From Pseudomonas sp. AN-1 (GTDB lineage: Bacteria > Pseudomonadota > Gammaproteobacteria > Pseudomonadales > Pseudomonadaceae): a stretch of 64,000 nt of DNA. The notes below the pieces were generated by a model. It ran no database searches, had not been told where the DNA came from, and worked only from the letters and a program-made list of their open reading frames with translations. The translations under genes were made by a program, and so were the position numbers. The stretch is from the NCBI RefSeq assembly GCF_034057115.1, contig NZ_CP139195.1, positions 3,534,001 to 3,598,000 of the forward strand, written 5' to 3'. Position 1 is the first letter of the stretch. Every line of letters begins with the position of its first letter. Below, one piece after another: positions 33,303-42,466 of this stretch.

Positions 33303-34156
33303 CGACCCTCAACCCCGCCGCCTCCCCGGAGGTGGCCAACAGCCTCCAGGTCGGCGACTGCACGATCAACTACCACGACCGCGGCCAGGGCGAGCCTATC
33401 CTGCTGATCCACGGCTCCGGTCCCGGCGTCACCGCCTGGGCCAACTGGCGCGGGGTGATCCCGGCGCTCGCCGAGAAGGCGCGGGTGATCGCCCCCGACA
33501 TGCTCGGCTTCGGCTACACCCGCTGCCCGATGGATCGTCCGCTCGATCCGCAGGCCTGGGTGGCGCAGCTGGTCGGCCTGCTCGATGCGCTGGACATCCC
33601 CAGGGTGGCGGTGGTCGGCAACTCGTTCGGCGGCGCCATCGCCCTGGCCTTCGCCCTGCGCCATCCCGAGCGGGTCAGCCGCCTGGTGCTGATGGGCTCG
33701 GCCGGCCTGTCGTTCCCGCTCACCGAAGGGCTGGACAAGGTGTGGGGCTACCAGCCGTCGCTGCAGGCGATGCGCGAGCTGATGCAGGTGTTCGCCTGGG
33801 ACCACGGCATCATCACCGACGACCTGGTGCGCATGCGCTACGAGGCGAGCATCCGCGACGACGTGCAGAGCCGCTTCGCCCAGCTGTTCCCGGCGCCGCG
33901 CCAGCAGGGCATCGAGATGCTCGCGGTGGACGAGGCCGCGCTGCGCCAGCTGCCGCAGCCGACCCTGATCATCCATGGCCGCGACGACCAGGTGATCCCG
34001 CTGGAGGCTTCCGAGCGGCTGCTCCGCCTGATCCCTCACGCCCAGCTGCACGTGTTCGGCGAGTGCGGCCACTGGGTGCAGATCGAGAAGGCCGCCGACT
34101 TCACCCGACTGCTCATCGACTTCCTGTGCGCGGCGCGCGAGGAGAACCCGGCATGA
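33299..34156 (+). CDS. meta-cleavage product (C-C bond) hydrolase
   Basis: 285 residues, alpha/beta hydrolase of the XylF/CmtE/BphD group. HGSGPGVTAWANW (about 39-51), nucleophile elbow GNSFGGA (Ser about 108), acid in GRDDQVIPL (about 226) and His in ECGHWVQIE (about 258) are complete. It starts inside the dioxygenase stop (ATGA overlap), and its own stop overlaps the next gene, so the three are translationally coupled. The pairing with a VOC dioxygenase gives the operon a complete ring-opening module separate from mhpBC. Confidence 0.87.
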   Translation: MTTLNPAASPEVANSLQVGDCTINYHDRGQGEPILLIHGSGPGVTAWANWRGVIPALAEKARVIAPDMLGFGYTRCPMDRPLDPQAWVAQLVGLLDALDIPRVAVVGNSFGGAIALAFALRHPERVSRLVLMGSAGLSFPLTEGLDKVWGYQPSLQAMRELMQVFAWDHGIITDDLVRMRYEASIRDDVQSRFAQLFPAPRQQGIEMLAVDEAALRQLPQPTLIIHGRDDQVIPLEASERLLRLIPHAQLHVFGECGHWVQIEKAADFTRLLIDFLCAAREENPA

Positions 34157-34590
34157 ACAAGGAAACCATCCGCGGACGCTGGAACATCCTGTCTTGGGAA
34201 CAGCTGTACGACGACGGCCGCGTCGTCCATCCGATGGGCACCGAGCTGGAAGGCTTCATCGAGTACGGCCCCTACGGCATGTTCTGCGTGATCGCCCGCA
34301 AGGACCGCGAAGCCTTCACCACGGGCGGCCAGTGGTCGGCCAGCGACGCCGAGAAGGCCGCCGCCTACGGCAGCTACCTGACCTATGCCGGGCCCTACGA
34401 CGTCGAGGGCGACACCGTCCGCCACCATGTGCGCCACAGCCTGTTCCCCAACTGGGAAGGCGGCTCGCAGAAGCGCGTCGCGGTGCTGGACGGCGGCGTG
34501 CTGTCGCTCACCGCGCGCCTGGAGGAGGGCACCCCGGAGGCGCGCACCGCCAAGCTGGTGTGGACCCGCGCGTTGCCGGCGCAGGGCTGA
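34153..34590 (+). CDS. lipocalin-like domain protein
   Basis: 145 residues matching the small lipocalin-like family found in aromatic and polyketide clusters: an N-terminal IRGRWNILSWEQ with the conserved GxW, GFIEYGPYGMFCVI, then a YLTYAGPYDVEGDTVRHHV strand pair and SLFPNWEG. No signal peptide, so cytoplasmic. Such proteins may bind hydrophobic intermediates or act as isomerases or cyclases; nothing more can be said. Last gene of the oxoR operon, coupled to the hydrolase by a 4-bp overlap, and convergent with the ACP-like ORF 1 bp away. Confidence 0.75.
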   Translation: MNKETIRGRWNILSWEQLYDDGRVVHPMGTELEGFIEYGPYGMFCVIARKDREAFTTGGQWSASDAEKAAAYGSYLTYAGPYDVEGDTVRHHVRHSLFPNWEGGSQKRVAVLDGGVLSLTARLEEGTPEARTAKLVWTRALPAQG

Positions 34591-34591
34591 G

Positions 34592-34801
34592 TCACTCCGC
34601 CAGACGCCGGTACAGGTAGGCCAGCAGCACATCCAGGGTGGTGAGCTGCTGGTAGTCGGCCTCGGGGATGTTCACCCCGAGGCGCTGGTGCAGGGCGGCG
34701 AGGAAGCGCAGCCATCGAGGTTGACCTCGCCGCGCAGTGGGCGGCAGCTCGGCGTTGTAGGCGGCGAGCCAGTCCAGCGCCGCGGCGATGGCCTGGCGCA
34801 T
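34592..34801 (-). CDS. small ACP-like hypothetical protein
   Basis: 69 residues. The C-terminal half (RLGVNIPEADYQQLTTLDVLLAYL) looks like the last helices of acyl carrier proteins, where IPEADY and the LTTLD...AYL pattern recur. The Ser that carries phosphopantetheine is not recognisable, so it may not be a working carrier. It starts 4 bp after the groEL stop on the same strand, so it is probably in one transcript with it. Possible real but unknown gene. Confidence 0.5.
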   Translation of the reverse strand: MRQAIAAALDWLAAYNAELPPTARRGQPRWLRFLAALHQRLGVNIPEADYQQLTTLDVLLAYLYRRLAE

Positions 34802-34805
34802 GGCG

Positions 34806-36431
<1,626 letters not shown>

Positions 36432-36571
36432 GGGCGGACCCTCCCTCATCGTGGTGCGGCGGCGAAGTCCTATCAGCGTAGCGAGGGGCCGGGGAGTTCG
36501 CCGGCCGGCTTGACGGATCGTTCACGCCGGACGGTCCATACTGGAGCCATCTCATCTCCGGAGGATTCGCC

Positions 36572-37102
36572 GTGCCTTGCAGACTGACAGGTTCGTTCGC
36601 CGCCGCAGCACTGGTGCTGCTGGCCGGCATGCCCATCGCGCAGGCGGGGACGCCGGAGATCTATGGCTGGGTCGAGGAGAGCCGGCTGCTGCCGGAGAAC
36701 GTCACGGTGAAGAGCAAGCTCGACACCGGCGCGCTGACCTCGTCGCTGGACGCCCGGGCGCTGGAGCGCTTCGACAGGAACGGCGAGCCGTGGGTGCGCT
36801 TCAAGGTCGAGGTCAAGGACAGCGACACCGGCCAGCAGGTGAGCATCCCCTTCGAGCGCCGCGTCGAGCGCGACGTCAAGGTGCGCGGCGCCGGCGGTGC
36901 CGAGCGGCGCCCGGTGGTGCTGATGCGGATGTGCATCGGCAGCCAACTGCTCGACGAGCAGTTCTCCCTGAACGATCGCGGCGACATGCTCTACCCGGTG
37001 CTGATCGGCCGGCGCACCCTGGAGCACCTCGGTGCGGTGGACGTCTCGCGCACCTTCACCCACAAGCCGGACTGCCCGGCAACCAAGGCTCAGGGCAGGT
37101 AG
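36572..37102 (+). CDS. retropepsin-like/ATP-dependent zinc protease family protein
   Basis: 176 residues starting at GTG 36572 after CCGGAGGA. A signal peptide is present (LVLLAGMPIAQAG, cleavage about 25). The domain of the so-called RimK-associated zinc protease family follows, with the retropepsin-type KLDTGALTSSLDA motif (Asp about 51) and the ENVTVKSKLDTGA and LIGRRTLEHLG flanks typical of the family. It is a periplasmic aspartic-protease-like protein; substrate not known. Monocistronic, convergent with archease. Confidence 0.8.
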   Translation: MPCRLTGSFAAAALVLLAGMPIAQAGTPEIYGWVEESRLLPENVTVKSKLDTGALTSSLDARALERFDRNGEPWVRFKVEVKDSDTGQQVSIPFERRVERDVKVRGAGGAERRPVVLMRMCIGSQLLDEQFSLNDRGDMLYPVLIGRRTLEHLGAVDVSRTFTHKPDCPATKAQGR

Positions 37103-37114
37103 CGCCGCGCGGCC

Positions 37115-37528
37115 TCAGACATCCACTACCGCCTGTGCCAGCCACTGGCCGTCCGCTTGCCGGGCGACCTTCAGCTCGCAGTACGACACGCCCTTGGCCT
37201 CCGCCGCCGGCTGGTGGCGCGCCACGTCCACCGGCTCGCCCCAGGCGGTGGCGTGCAGGCGCGTGCCGTCGATCCTTACCTCGAAGCGCGAGAACAGCAG
37301 GTGGCGGGTGGCCATGCGGTAGATCAGCGCGTTGAGCCAGTCGACCAGCAGCAGCTCCAGGTCCGGGGCGGCGCAGTCGATGGTCAACGACTGCTTCGGC
37401 AGCACGGTGGCCGGGTCGCAGATCGCCGAGGTCAAGGCCAGCGCCGCGCCGGCGAACGCCTCCTCCAGCGTGGCGCCGCTGCCGCGTACGCCGATGTCGG
37501 CTTCGTGGGGGAAGGTCTGGGAGGGCAT
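37115..37528 (-). CDS. archease (RtcB cofactor protein)
   Basis: 137 residues. The N-terminal FPHEADIGVRGSGATLEEAF motif, the central LLLVDWLNALIY and the end VVDV are the archease signatures, with metal-binding Asp/His residues. Archease helps RtcB guanylylation and lets it turn over. Start chosen at 37528 (MPSQTFPHEAD) with GGAGCCGCCC upstream. In many Pseudomonas genomes, as I recall, this gene is next to rtcB; here rtcB is 34 kb away, which suggests that the catabolic block was inserted between them. Confidence 0.88.
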   Translation of the reverse strand: MPSQTFPHEADIGVRGSGATLEEAFAGAALALTSAICDPATVLPKQSLTIDCAAPDLELLLVDWLNALIYRMATRHLLFSRFEVRIDGTRLHATAWGEPVDVARHQPAAEAKGVSYCELKVARQADGQWLAQAVVDV

Positions 37529-37582
37529 GGGCGGCTCCGTGATCGACAGGGAAATGGGCTCGCTACCTATGGAGTAGCCCAA

Positions 37583-38911
37583 TCAGCCCTTGTGCGCCGG
37601 GCCGGCAGCCTCCGCGCCAGCCTGCGGTGTGGTGCGGGTGACCATCACCTGGTCGATGCGGTAGCTGTCGACGTCCATCACCTCGAAGGTGTAGCCGCCC
37701 CAGGTCACGCTGTCGGTGCGCTTGGGTACGCGGCGCAGCATGGTCATCAGGAAGCCGGCGAGGGTTTCGTACTCGTCCTCGTGGGGCACGCTGTCGATAT
37801 CCAGCGCGCGGCGCACGTCCTGGATCGGGGTGACGCCGTCGATCAGCCAGGAGTTCTCGTCGCGGCGGACGATCTGCTCCTCGTACCAGGGCGAGACCAT
37901 GTCGCCCATGACGATGCTCATCACGTCGTTGAGGCTGATCAGGCCGACCACCAGGCTGTATTCGTTGACGATCAGGGCGAAGGTTTCGCCGGCCTGGCGG
38001 AACTGCCTGAGCACTTCGGCCAGGGTCAGGCGATCCGGCACCACCAGCGGCTTGCGGATCAGCGCGGGGTCTTCGAGGGAGATCGGCTGGTTGTGCAGCA
38101 CCCGCTGGAACAGGTCCTTGATGGTGACGTAGCCGACGATGTGGTCGATGTCGCCGTCGCAGACCGGGTAGGCGGAGTAGGGCTCGTCGGCGATCCGCGA
38201 GCGGATCAGCGCATCGGGGTCGTCGCGCAGGAAGAAGACGATGCCTTCGCGGTGGGTCATGGCGCTGGGCAGGGTGCGGGTTTCCAGCTCGAAGATGTTC
38301 TCGATGACCTGGTGCTCGCTGGCCGCCAGGGTGCCGGACTGGGCGCCGGCTTGGGTCATGGCCATGATGTCCTCGGGGGTGACGCTGTCGTCGCGCTGCT
38401 TGGGCAGCTTGAGCAGGTTGATCAGGCTGCCGACCAGCCAGGCGTAGACCAGCACCAGCGGCTTGAGCAGCGTGGAGAGTACGCGCATCGGGCCGATGAC
38501 GCGGATGGCGAGCTGTTCGGGAACCGCCATGGCGACCTGCTTGGGAATCAGGTCGGTGATGACGATGAACAGCGAGGTGGTGAGGATGAAGGACACCACG
38601 AAGCCCAGGGTGGCCGCCTGCTGCGCCTCCAGACGCAGGGCGAACAGCTCGGTGAACAGCGGACTGAACATGCCCTCGCCGACGATGCCGCCGAGGATGG
38701 CCAGAGCATTCATGCCGATCTGTACCACGGTGAAGTAGTGGCCGGGCTTTTCCTGGACCTGCATGACCCGCAGGGCATTGACGCTGCCTTCATCGGCCAT
38801 CTGCCGCAGTCGCACCGGGCGCGAGGCGGCCAGGGCGATTTCGGCGAGGGAGAAGAACGCGCTGACCAGGATGAGCAGCGCGAGGAGCAGCAGGCTTTGA
38901 CTGAAGTTCAT
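37583..38911 (-). CDS. CNNM/CorC-type membrane protein (DUF21-CBS-CBS-HlyC domain)
   Basis: 442 residues. Three to four membrane helices in an N-terminal DUF21 (CNNM) domain (about 1-190, including LILVSAFFSLAEIALAASR), two CBS motifs (about 210-335, for example GIVFFLRDDPDALIRSRI and VGYVTIKDLFQ) and a C-terminal CorC_HlyC domain (about 350-430). Members are tied to Mg2+/Co2+ efflux or homeostasis; older names such as haemolysin are not supported. The start ATG at 38911 precedes NFSQSLLLLAL. The 137 bp to the SulP gene hold no supported feature. Confidence 0.85.
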   Translation of the reverse strand: MNFSQSLLLLALLILVSAFFSLAEIALAASRPVRLRQMADEGSVNALRVMQVQEKPGHYFTVVQIGMNALAILGGIVGEGMFSPLFTELFALRLEAQQAATLGFVVSFILTTSLFIVITDLIPKQVAMAVPEQLAIRVIGPMRVLSTLLKPLVLVYAWLVGSLINLLKLPKQRDDSVTPEDIMAMTQAGAQSGTLAASEHQVIENIFELETRTLPSAMTHREGIVFFLRDDPDALIRSRIADEPYSAYPVCDGDIDHIVGYVTIKDLFQRVLHNQPISLEDPALIRKPLVVPDRLTLAEVLRQFRQAGETFALIVNEYSLVVGLISLNDVMSIVMGDMVSPWYEEQIVRRDENSWLIDGVTPIQDVRRALDIDSVPHEDEYETLAGFLMTMLRRVPKRTDSVTWGGYTFEVMDVDSYRIDQVMVTRTTPQAGAEAAGPAHKG

Positions 38912-39048
38912 GGGGAGTGCATGCCATTACGCATGAAGAATGGATACCCGCTGGAGGGTAGCATGCGCGCCTGACGGGGACATGACCCGGGCAGGGATGC
39001 CGCTGTCGGCCTCGTCGGCGCAGGTCGGGGCACGGTCCCGCGCGGCGA

Positions 39049-40770
39049 TCATGTCTCCCCGGCATCGCCATCCGCCTGGTGGTCGAGAAAGGCCTTCACC
39101 GCCTTGCGCATGGTCGGGAAGTACAGGGTGTCGTCCTTCTCCAGCGCATGCGCCCTGCGCCATTCGGCGATCTCCTTGTAGCGCCCGGCGACCACCAGCT
39201 GCACGCCCTTCTCGCGCAGCGTCGCCTTCAGGCTCTCGACCGCGAAGTAGCCGGTGACATCCGACTGGGTGATCGGCATGGCGTCCACCACCAGCCAGCG
39301 CAGGCCATCGCCGGCGCGCTCGACGGCGCGTTCCACCTGCTGGCGGAAGTAGTTGGCATTGAAGAACACCAGCGGCGCATTGAAGCGCAGCAGCAGCAGG
39401 CCGGGCCAGGTGGTCGCCCCCGGATGGTTGGCCAGCGGGTGGAATCCGGAGATGCCCTCGACCTTGCCGAGCACATCGACGCGCGGCCGCGAGGAGAGCA
39501 TGACGAAGCGGATCAGCGAGAGGACGAGCACCACCAGGATCGCCTTGATGGCGCCCACCCAGATCACCCCGAGGGTGGCCAGCATGGCGAAGGCGAACTC
39601 GATGCGGCTGAAGCGGTACAGGCGCAGCAGGCCGCGCAGGTCGAGCAACGATATCGAGGCCATGACCAGCACCGCGGCCAGCGCGGCGATCGGCACGAAG
39701 CGCAGGGGCTCGCTGAGGAACAGCAGCACCAGGCCGATCGACAGCGCGGCGATGATTCCGGTCAGCTGGCTGCGGCCGCCGGCGGCGTCGCTCACCGCGG
39801 TGCGCGAGTCGGCGCCGCTGATGGCGAAGCTCTGGGTCAGGGCGGCGGCCAGGTTGGCCGCGCCCAGGGCGGCGAATTCGCGGTCGGCATCGATGTCGTA
39901 GTGGTTCTTGGCGGCGAAGCTGCGCGCCGTCAGCATCATGCTGGAGAAGCTGACCAGCGCCAGGCCCAGGGCGGCCGCCATCAGCTCGTCGAGCATGTCC
40001 CAGGGCACGCTCGGCAGCTTCAGCTCCGGCAGGCCGGCCGGTACCGCGCCGACCACCGCCACGCCGTGCTGGTCGAGGCCCAGGCCGGCCACCACCACCG
40101 CGCTGACCACCAGCGCCAGCAGCGCGGCCGGCAGGCGCGGCAGCAGGCGGGGTGCGAGCAGCAGCACGGCGAAGGCACCCAGACCGACCAGCAGGGTCGG
40201 CCAGTGGTAGTCGGCATGCTGCTCGATCAGCTGCAGGGTCGCCGGCACCACGCCGGGCGCATCGACGGGCACCCCGGCCAGCTTGCCCAGCTGGCCGGCG
40301 AGGATGTGCAGGGACACCCCGTTGAGGAAACCGACCAGGATCGGCTTGGAGAGGAAGTCGGCCAGCGCGCCGAGGCGGATGAAGCTGGCCAGGATGCAGA
40401 ACAGCCCGGCCAGCGCAGCGAGGGCGACCGACAGCGACAGGTAGAGTGCGCCGTCGCCGGCGGCGAGCGGCGCCACTGCCGAGGCGACCAGCGCGCAGGT
40501 CGCCGCGTCGGGGCCGACGATCAGTTGGCGCGAGGTGCCGAACAGGGCATAGACCAGCAGCGGCAGGATGCTGGCATACAGGCCGACCACCGGGCTGAAG
40601 CCGGCGAGCTGGGCATAGGCGACGCCGACCGGCAGGGCGACCGCGGCCACCGACACGCCGGCGACCAGGTCGCGCGGCAGATCGCTGCGTCGGTAGGCGA
40701 GCAGCGCGGCCAGCCCGGGGGCCAGGCGCTGCAGCCAGCGGGAGGAGCCTGTGCGTTGCGCTTTGCCCAT
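39049..40770 (-). CDS. SulP-family anion transporter with STAS domain
   Basis: 573 residues. About eleven to twelve membrane helices from residue 35 to 420 (LVAGVSVAAVALPVGVAYAQ is the typical first helix), then a STAS domain (about 440-560) with WLVVDAMPITQSDVTGYFAV. SulP proteins carry sulfate, bicarbonate or similar anions with H+ or Na+. Start chosen at 40770 (MGKAQRTG); the 41 residues upstream read as unrelated low-complexity sequence. It is followed downstream by no partner gene; the PPK2 gene lies just upstream on the same strand. Confidence 0.87.
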   Translation of the reverse strand: MGKAQRTGSSRWLQRLAPGLAALLAYRRSDLPRDLVAGVSVAAVALPVGVAYAQLAGFSPVVGLYASILPLLVYALFGTSRQLIVGPDAATCALVASAVAPLAAGDGALYLSLSVALAALAGLFCILASFIRLGALADFLSKPILVGFLNGVSLHILAGQLGKLAGVPVDAPGVVPATLQLIEQHADYHWPTLLVGLGAFAVLLLAPRLLPRLPAALLALVVSAVVVAGLGLDQHGVAVVGAVPAGLPELKLPSVPWDMLDELMAAALGLALVSFSSMMLTARSFAAKNHYDIDADREFAALGAANLAAALTQSFAISGADSRTAVSDAAGGRSQLTGIIAALSIGLVLLFLSEPLRFVPIAALAAVLVMASISLLDLRGLLRLYRFSRIEFAFAMLATLGVIWVGAIKAILVVLVLSLIRFVMLSSRPRVDVLGKVEGISGFHPLANHPGATTWPGLLLLRFNAPLVFFNANYFRQQVERAVERAGDGLRWLVVDAMPITQSDVTGYFAVESLKATLREKGVQLVVAGRYKEIAEWRRAHALEKDDTLYFPTMRKAVKAFLDHQADGDAGET

Positions 40771-40810
40771 GCTGCGTCTCTCTGCCAGTGGCCGGCAGGC
40801 GAGCCCCGGG

Positions 40811-41617
40811 TCAGGGCTCCAGCTGGCCGTCGCCGATGTTCGAGTAGGCGTAAGTGAAGACGATCCCCGGGTCGGCGCGCAGCAGGCGCTCATCCTTGCC
40901 GGCGTAGTGCAGCCGGCTGAGCAGGTCCTTGATCAGGTTGAGCCGGGTCAGGCGCTTGTTGTCGGCGCGCACCAGGGTCCAGGGCGCCGTGAGGGTATGG
41001 GTGCGCGCCAGCATCTCGTTGCGGGCCTGGCTGTAGGCCTTCCACTGCTTGAGCGCCTGGTCGTCGATCGGGCTGGACTTCCATTGCTTGAGCGGGTTCG
41101 CCTTGCGCTCCGCCAGGCGCCTCTTCTGCTCCTCCTTGCTGATGTCGAGGTAGTACTTGAACAGCTTGATCCCGGAGCGGACCAGCATGCTCTCGAACTC
41201 CTGCACCGAGCCCATGAACTCCTCGTATTCGGCCTCGCTGCAGAAACCCATCACCCGCTCTACGCCGGCGCGGTTGTACCAGCTGCGGTTGAACAGCACG
41301 AGTTCCTGGGCGGACGGCAGGTGCGGCGCGAAGCGCTGGAAATACCACGACGAGCGGTCGCGGTCCGAGGGCCGACCGAGGGCGACCACGCGCGTCTCGC
41401 GCGGGCTGAGGTGCTGGATGATGCGCTTGATGGTGCCGTCCTTGCCGGCCGCATCACGGCCCTCGAGGATGATCAGGATCTTGTCGTCGCATGCGATGAA
41501 GTGGTGCTGTAGCTTGACCAGTTCGACCTGCAGCTTGCGCAGGGCCTTCTTGTAGGTCTTCTTCGAGACCGGCGGCAGAGCACCGCCCGGCTTCGGCTGA
41601 TCGCCTTGCCTGCCCAT
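40811..41617 (-). CDS. ppk2: polyphosphate kinase 2 (PPK2)
   Basis: 268 residues. Walker A EGRDAAGKDGT (about 52-62), the NRSWYNRAGVER motif (about 112-123) with the family's lid region, and DISKEEQKRRLAER. PPK2 enzymes move phosphate between polyphosphate and nucleoside di- or monophosphates. Start at 41617 (MGRQGDQPK) has GAGGAAGCCGAT before it; the open frame upstream to 42412 overlaps dgkA on the other strand and is not real. The 229 bp to dgkA are a divergent promoter region in which I could not assign sites. Confidence 0.88.
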   Translation of the reverse strand: MGRQGDQPKPGGALPPVSKKTYKKALRKLQVELVKLQHHFIACDDKILIILEGRDAAGKDGTIKRIIQHLSPRETRVVALGRPSDRDRSSWYFQRFAPHLPSAQELVLFNRSWYNRAGVERVMGFCSEAEYEEFMGSVQEFESMLVRSGIKLFKYYLDISKEEQKRRLAERKANPLKQWKSSPIDDQALKQWKAYSQARNEMLARTHTLTAPWTLVRADNKRLTRLNLIKDLLSRLHYAGKDERLLRADPGIVFTYAYSNIGDGQLEP

Positions 41618-41846
41618 ATCGGCTTCCTCATCCACTACGGCCAGCAGCCGCTGCCCGTCATGCCAGTTAAGCCCAGGATGTCCGCTCGTGGAAATGGGCG
41701 CCGGGGAGAGGGCGGCTGCTTGTCGCCTGCCGCGGTCCATCGGGAAGGGCCCTGCCGCTGGGTGCCCGGGCACCGGCATTGAACTGGCCACAGGGGCTGC
41801 CACGGCTTGGCTACCCTGAAGTTCAGGGACATGGGGAGGAGTGGGG

Positions 41847-42203
41847 ATGAAGGGACAGCCGTTCATCAGGCGCGTGGGCTTCGCCCTGCACGGGCTGCGC
41901 CTGGCGGTGCAGCGCGAGGGCAGCCTGCGCAGCCATCTACTGGCCGCGGCGGCGGTGCTGGCGGTGCTGCTGGCGACGCGACCGGCGCCGCTGTGGTGGG
42001 CGCTGCTGGCGCTGGCGGTGGGGCTGGTGCTGGTGGCCGAGCTGGTCAACAGCGCGCTGGAGGCGCTGATCGACCACCTGCATCCCGAGCGCCATCCGGA
42101 GATCGGCGCGGCCAAGGACATCGCCGCCGGCGCGGCGCTGGTGGCCAGCGGCATCGCCGTGGTGGTGGGAGTGGCCTTCGTGCTGGACTGGCTGGCGGGC
42201 TGA
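41847..42203 (+). CDS. dgkA: diacylglycerol kinase
   Basis: 118 residues with three membrane helices. The signature ELVNSALEALIDHLHPERHPEIGAAKDIAAGAALV (about 65-99), written here in part, carries the catalytic Glu and the ATP/Mg site of prokaryotic DgkA. It phosphorylates diacylglycerol at the inner membrane. Start ATG 41847 follows AGGAG; the GTG six bases upstream is possible. Confidence 0.88.
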   Translation: MKGQPFIRRVGFALHGLRLAVQREGSLRSHLLAAAAVLAVLLATRPAPLWWALLALAVGLVLVAELVNSALEALIDHLHPERHPEIGAAKDIAAGAALVASGIAVVVGVAFVLDWLAG

Positions 42204-42267
42204 GGCGCGCGTGCAGAGACGCCTGAATTCAGGAAGCCGAACAAGGTGTCGGGCTGGCGGCGCGGAC

Positions 42268-42293
42268 AAAAAGACGCCGGCTTGTGGCCGGCG
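42268..42293 (-). terminator. intrinsic terminator for the paa transcript
   Basis: Read on the minus strand: CGCCGGC-CACAA-GCCGGCG followed by TC and TTTTT. It lies about 175 bp after the paaZ stop. The 42204-42466 interval holds nothing else that I can support. Confidence 0.78.
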
Positions 42294-42466
42294 CGGAGAG
42301 ACAGATCTGGAGTCCAACCGAAACGCTGCCGGGAGGCAGCGCGAGGGGCTTGGGGCGGGCCGAGGAACGGGCCCCGCTTGTGGCGGAGCGCCGGCCCTGG
42401 GCCGCGCCGCAAACCGTCCTGCAGTGACGCCGCGCCGGTGGGGCGCGGCGAAGTCTGGCGAAGGGC

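Noticed and set aside
41618-42412. Extension of PPK2 to 533 residues
   Set aside because: The added part overlaps dgkA on the other strand and is Ser/Thr/Ala-rich shadow sequence; the start at 41617 has a good ribosome site and the right length.
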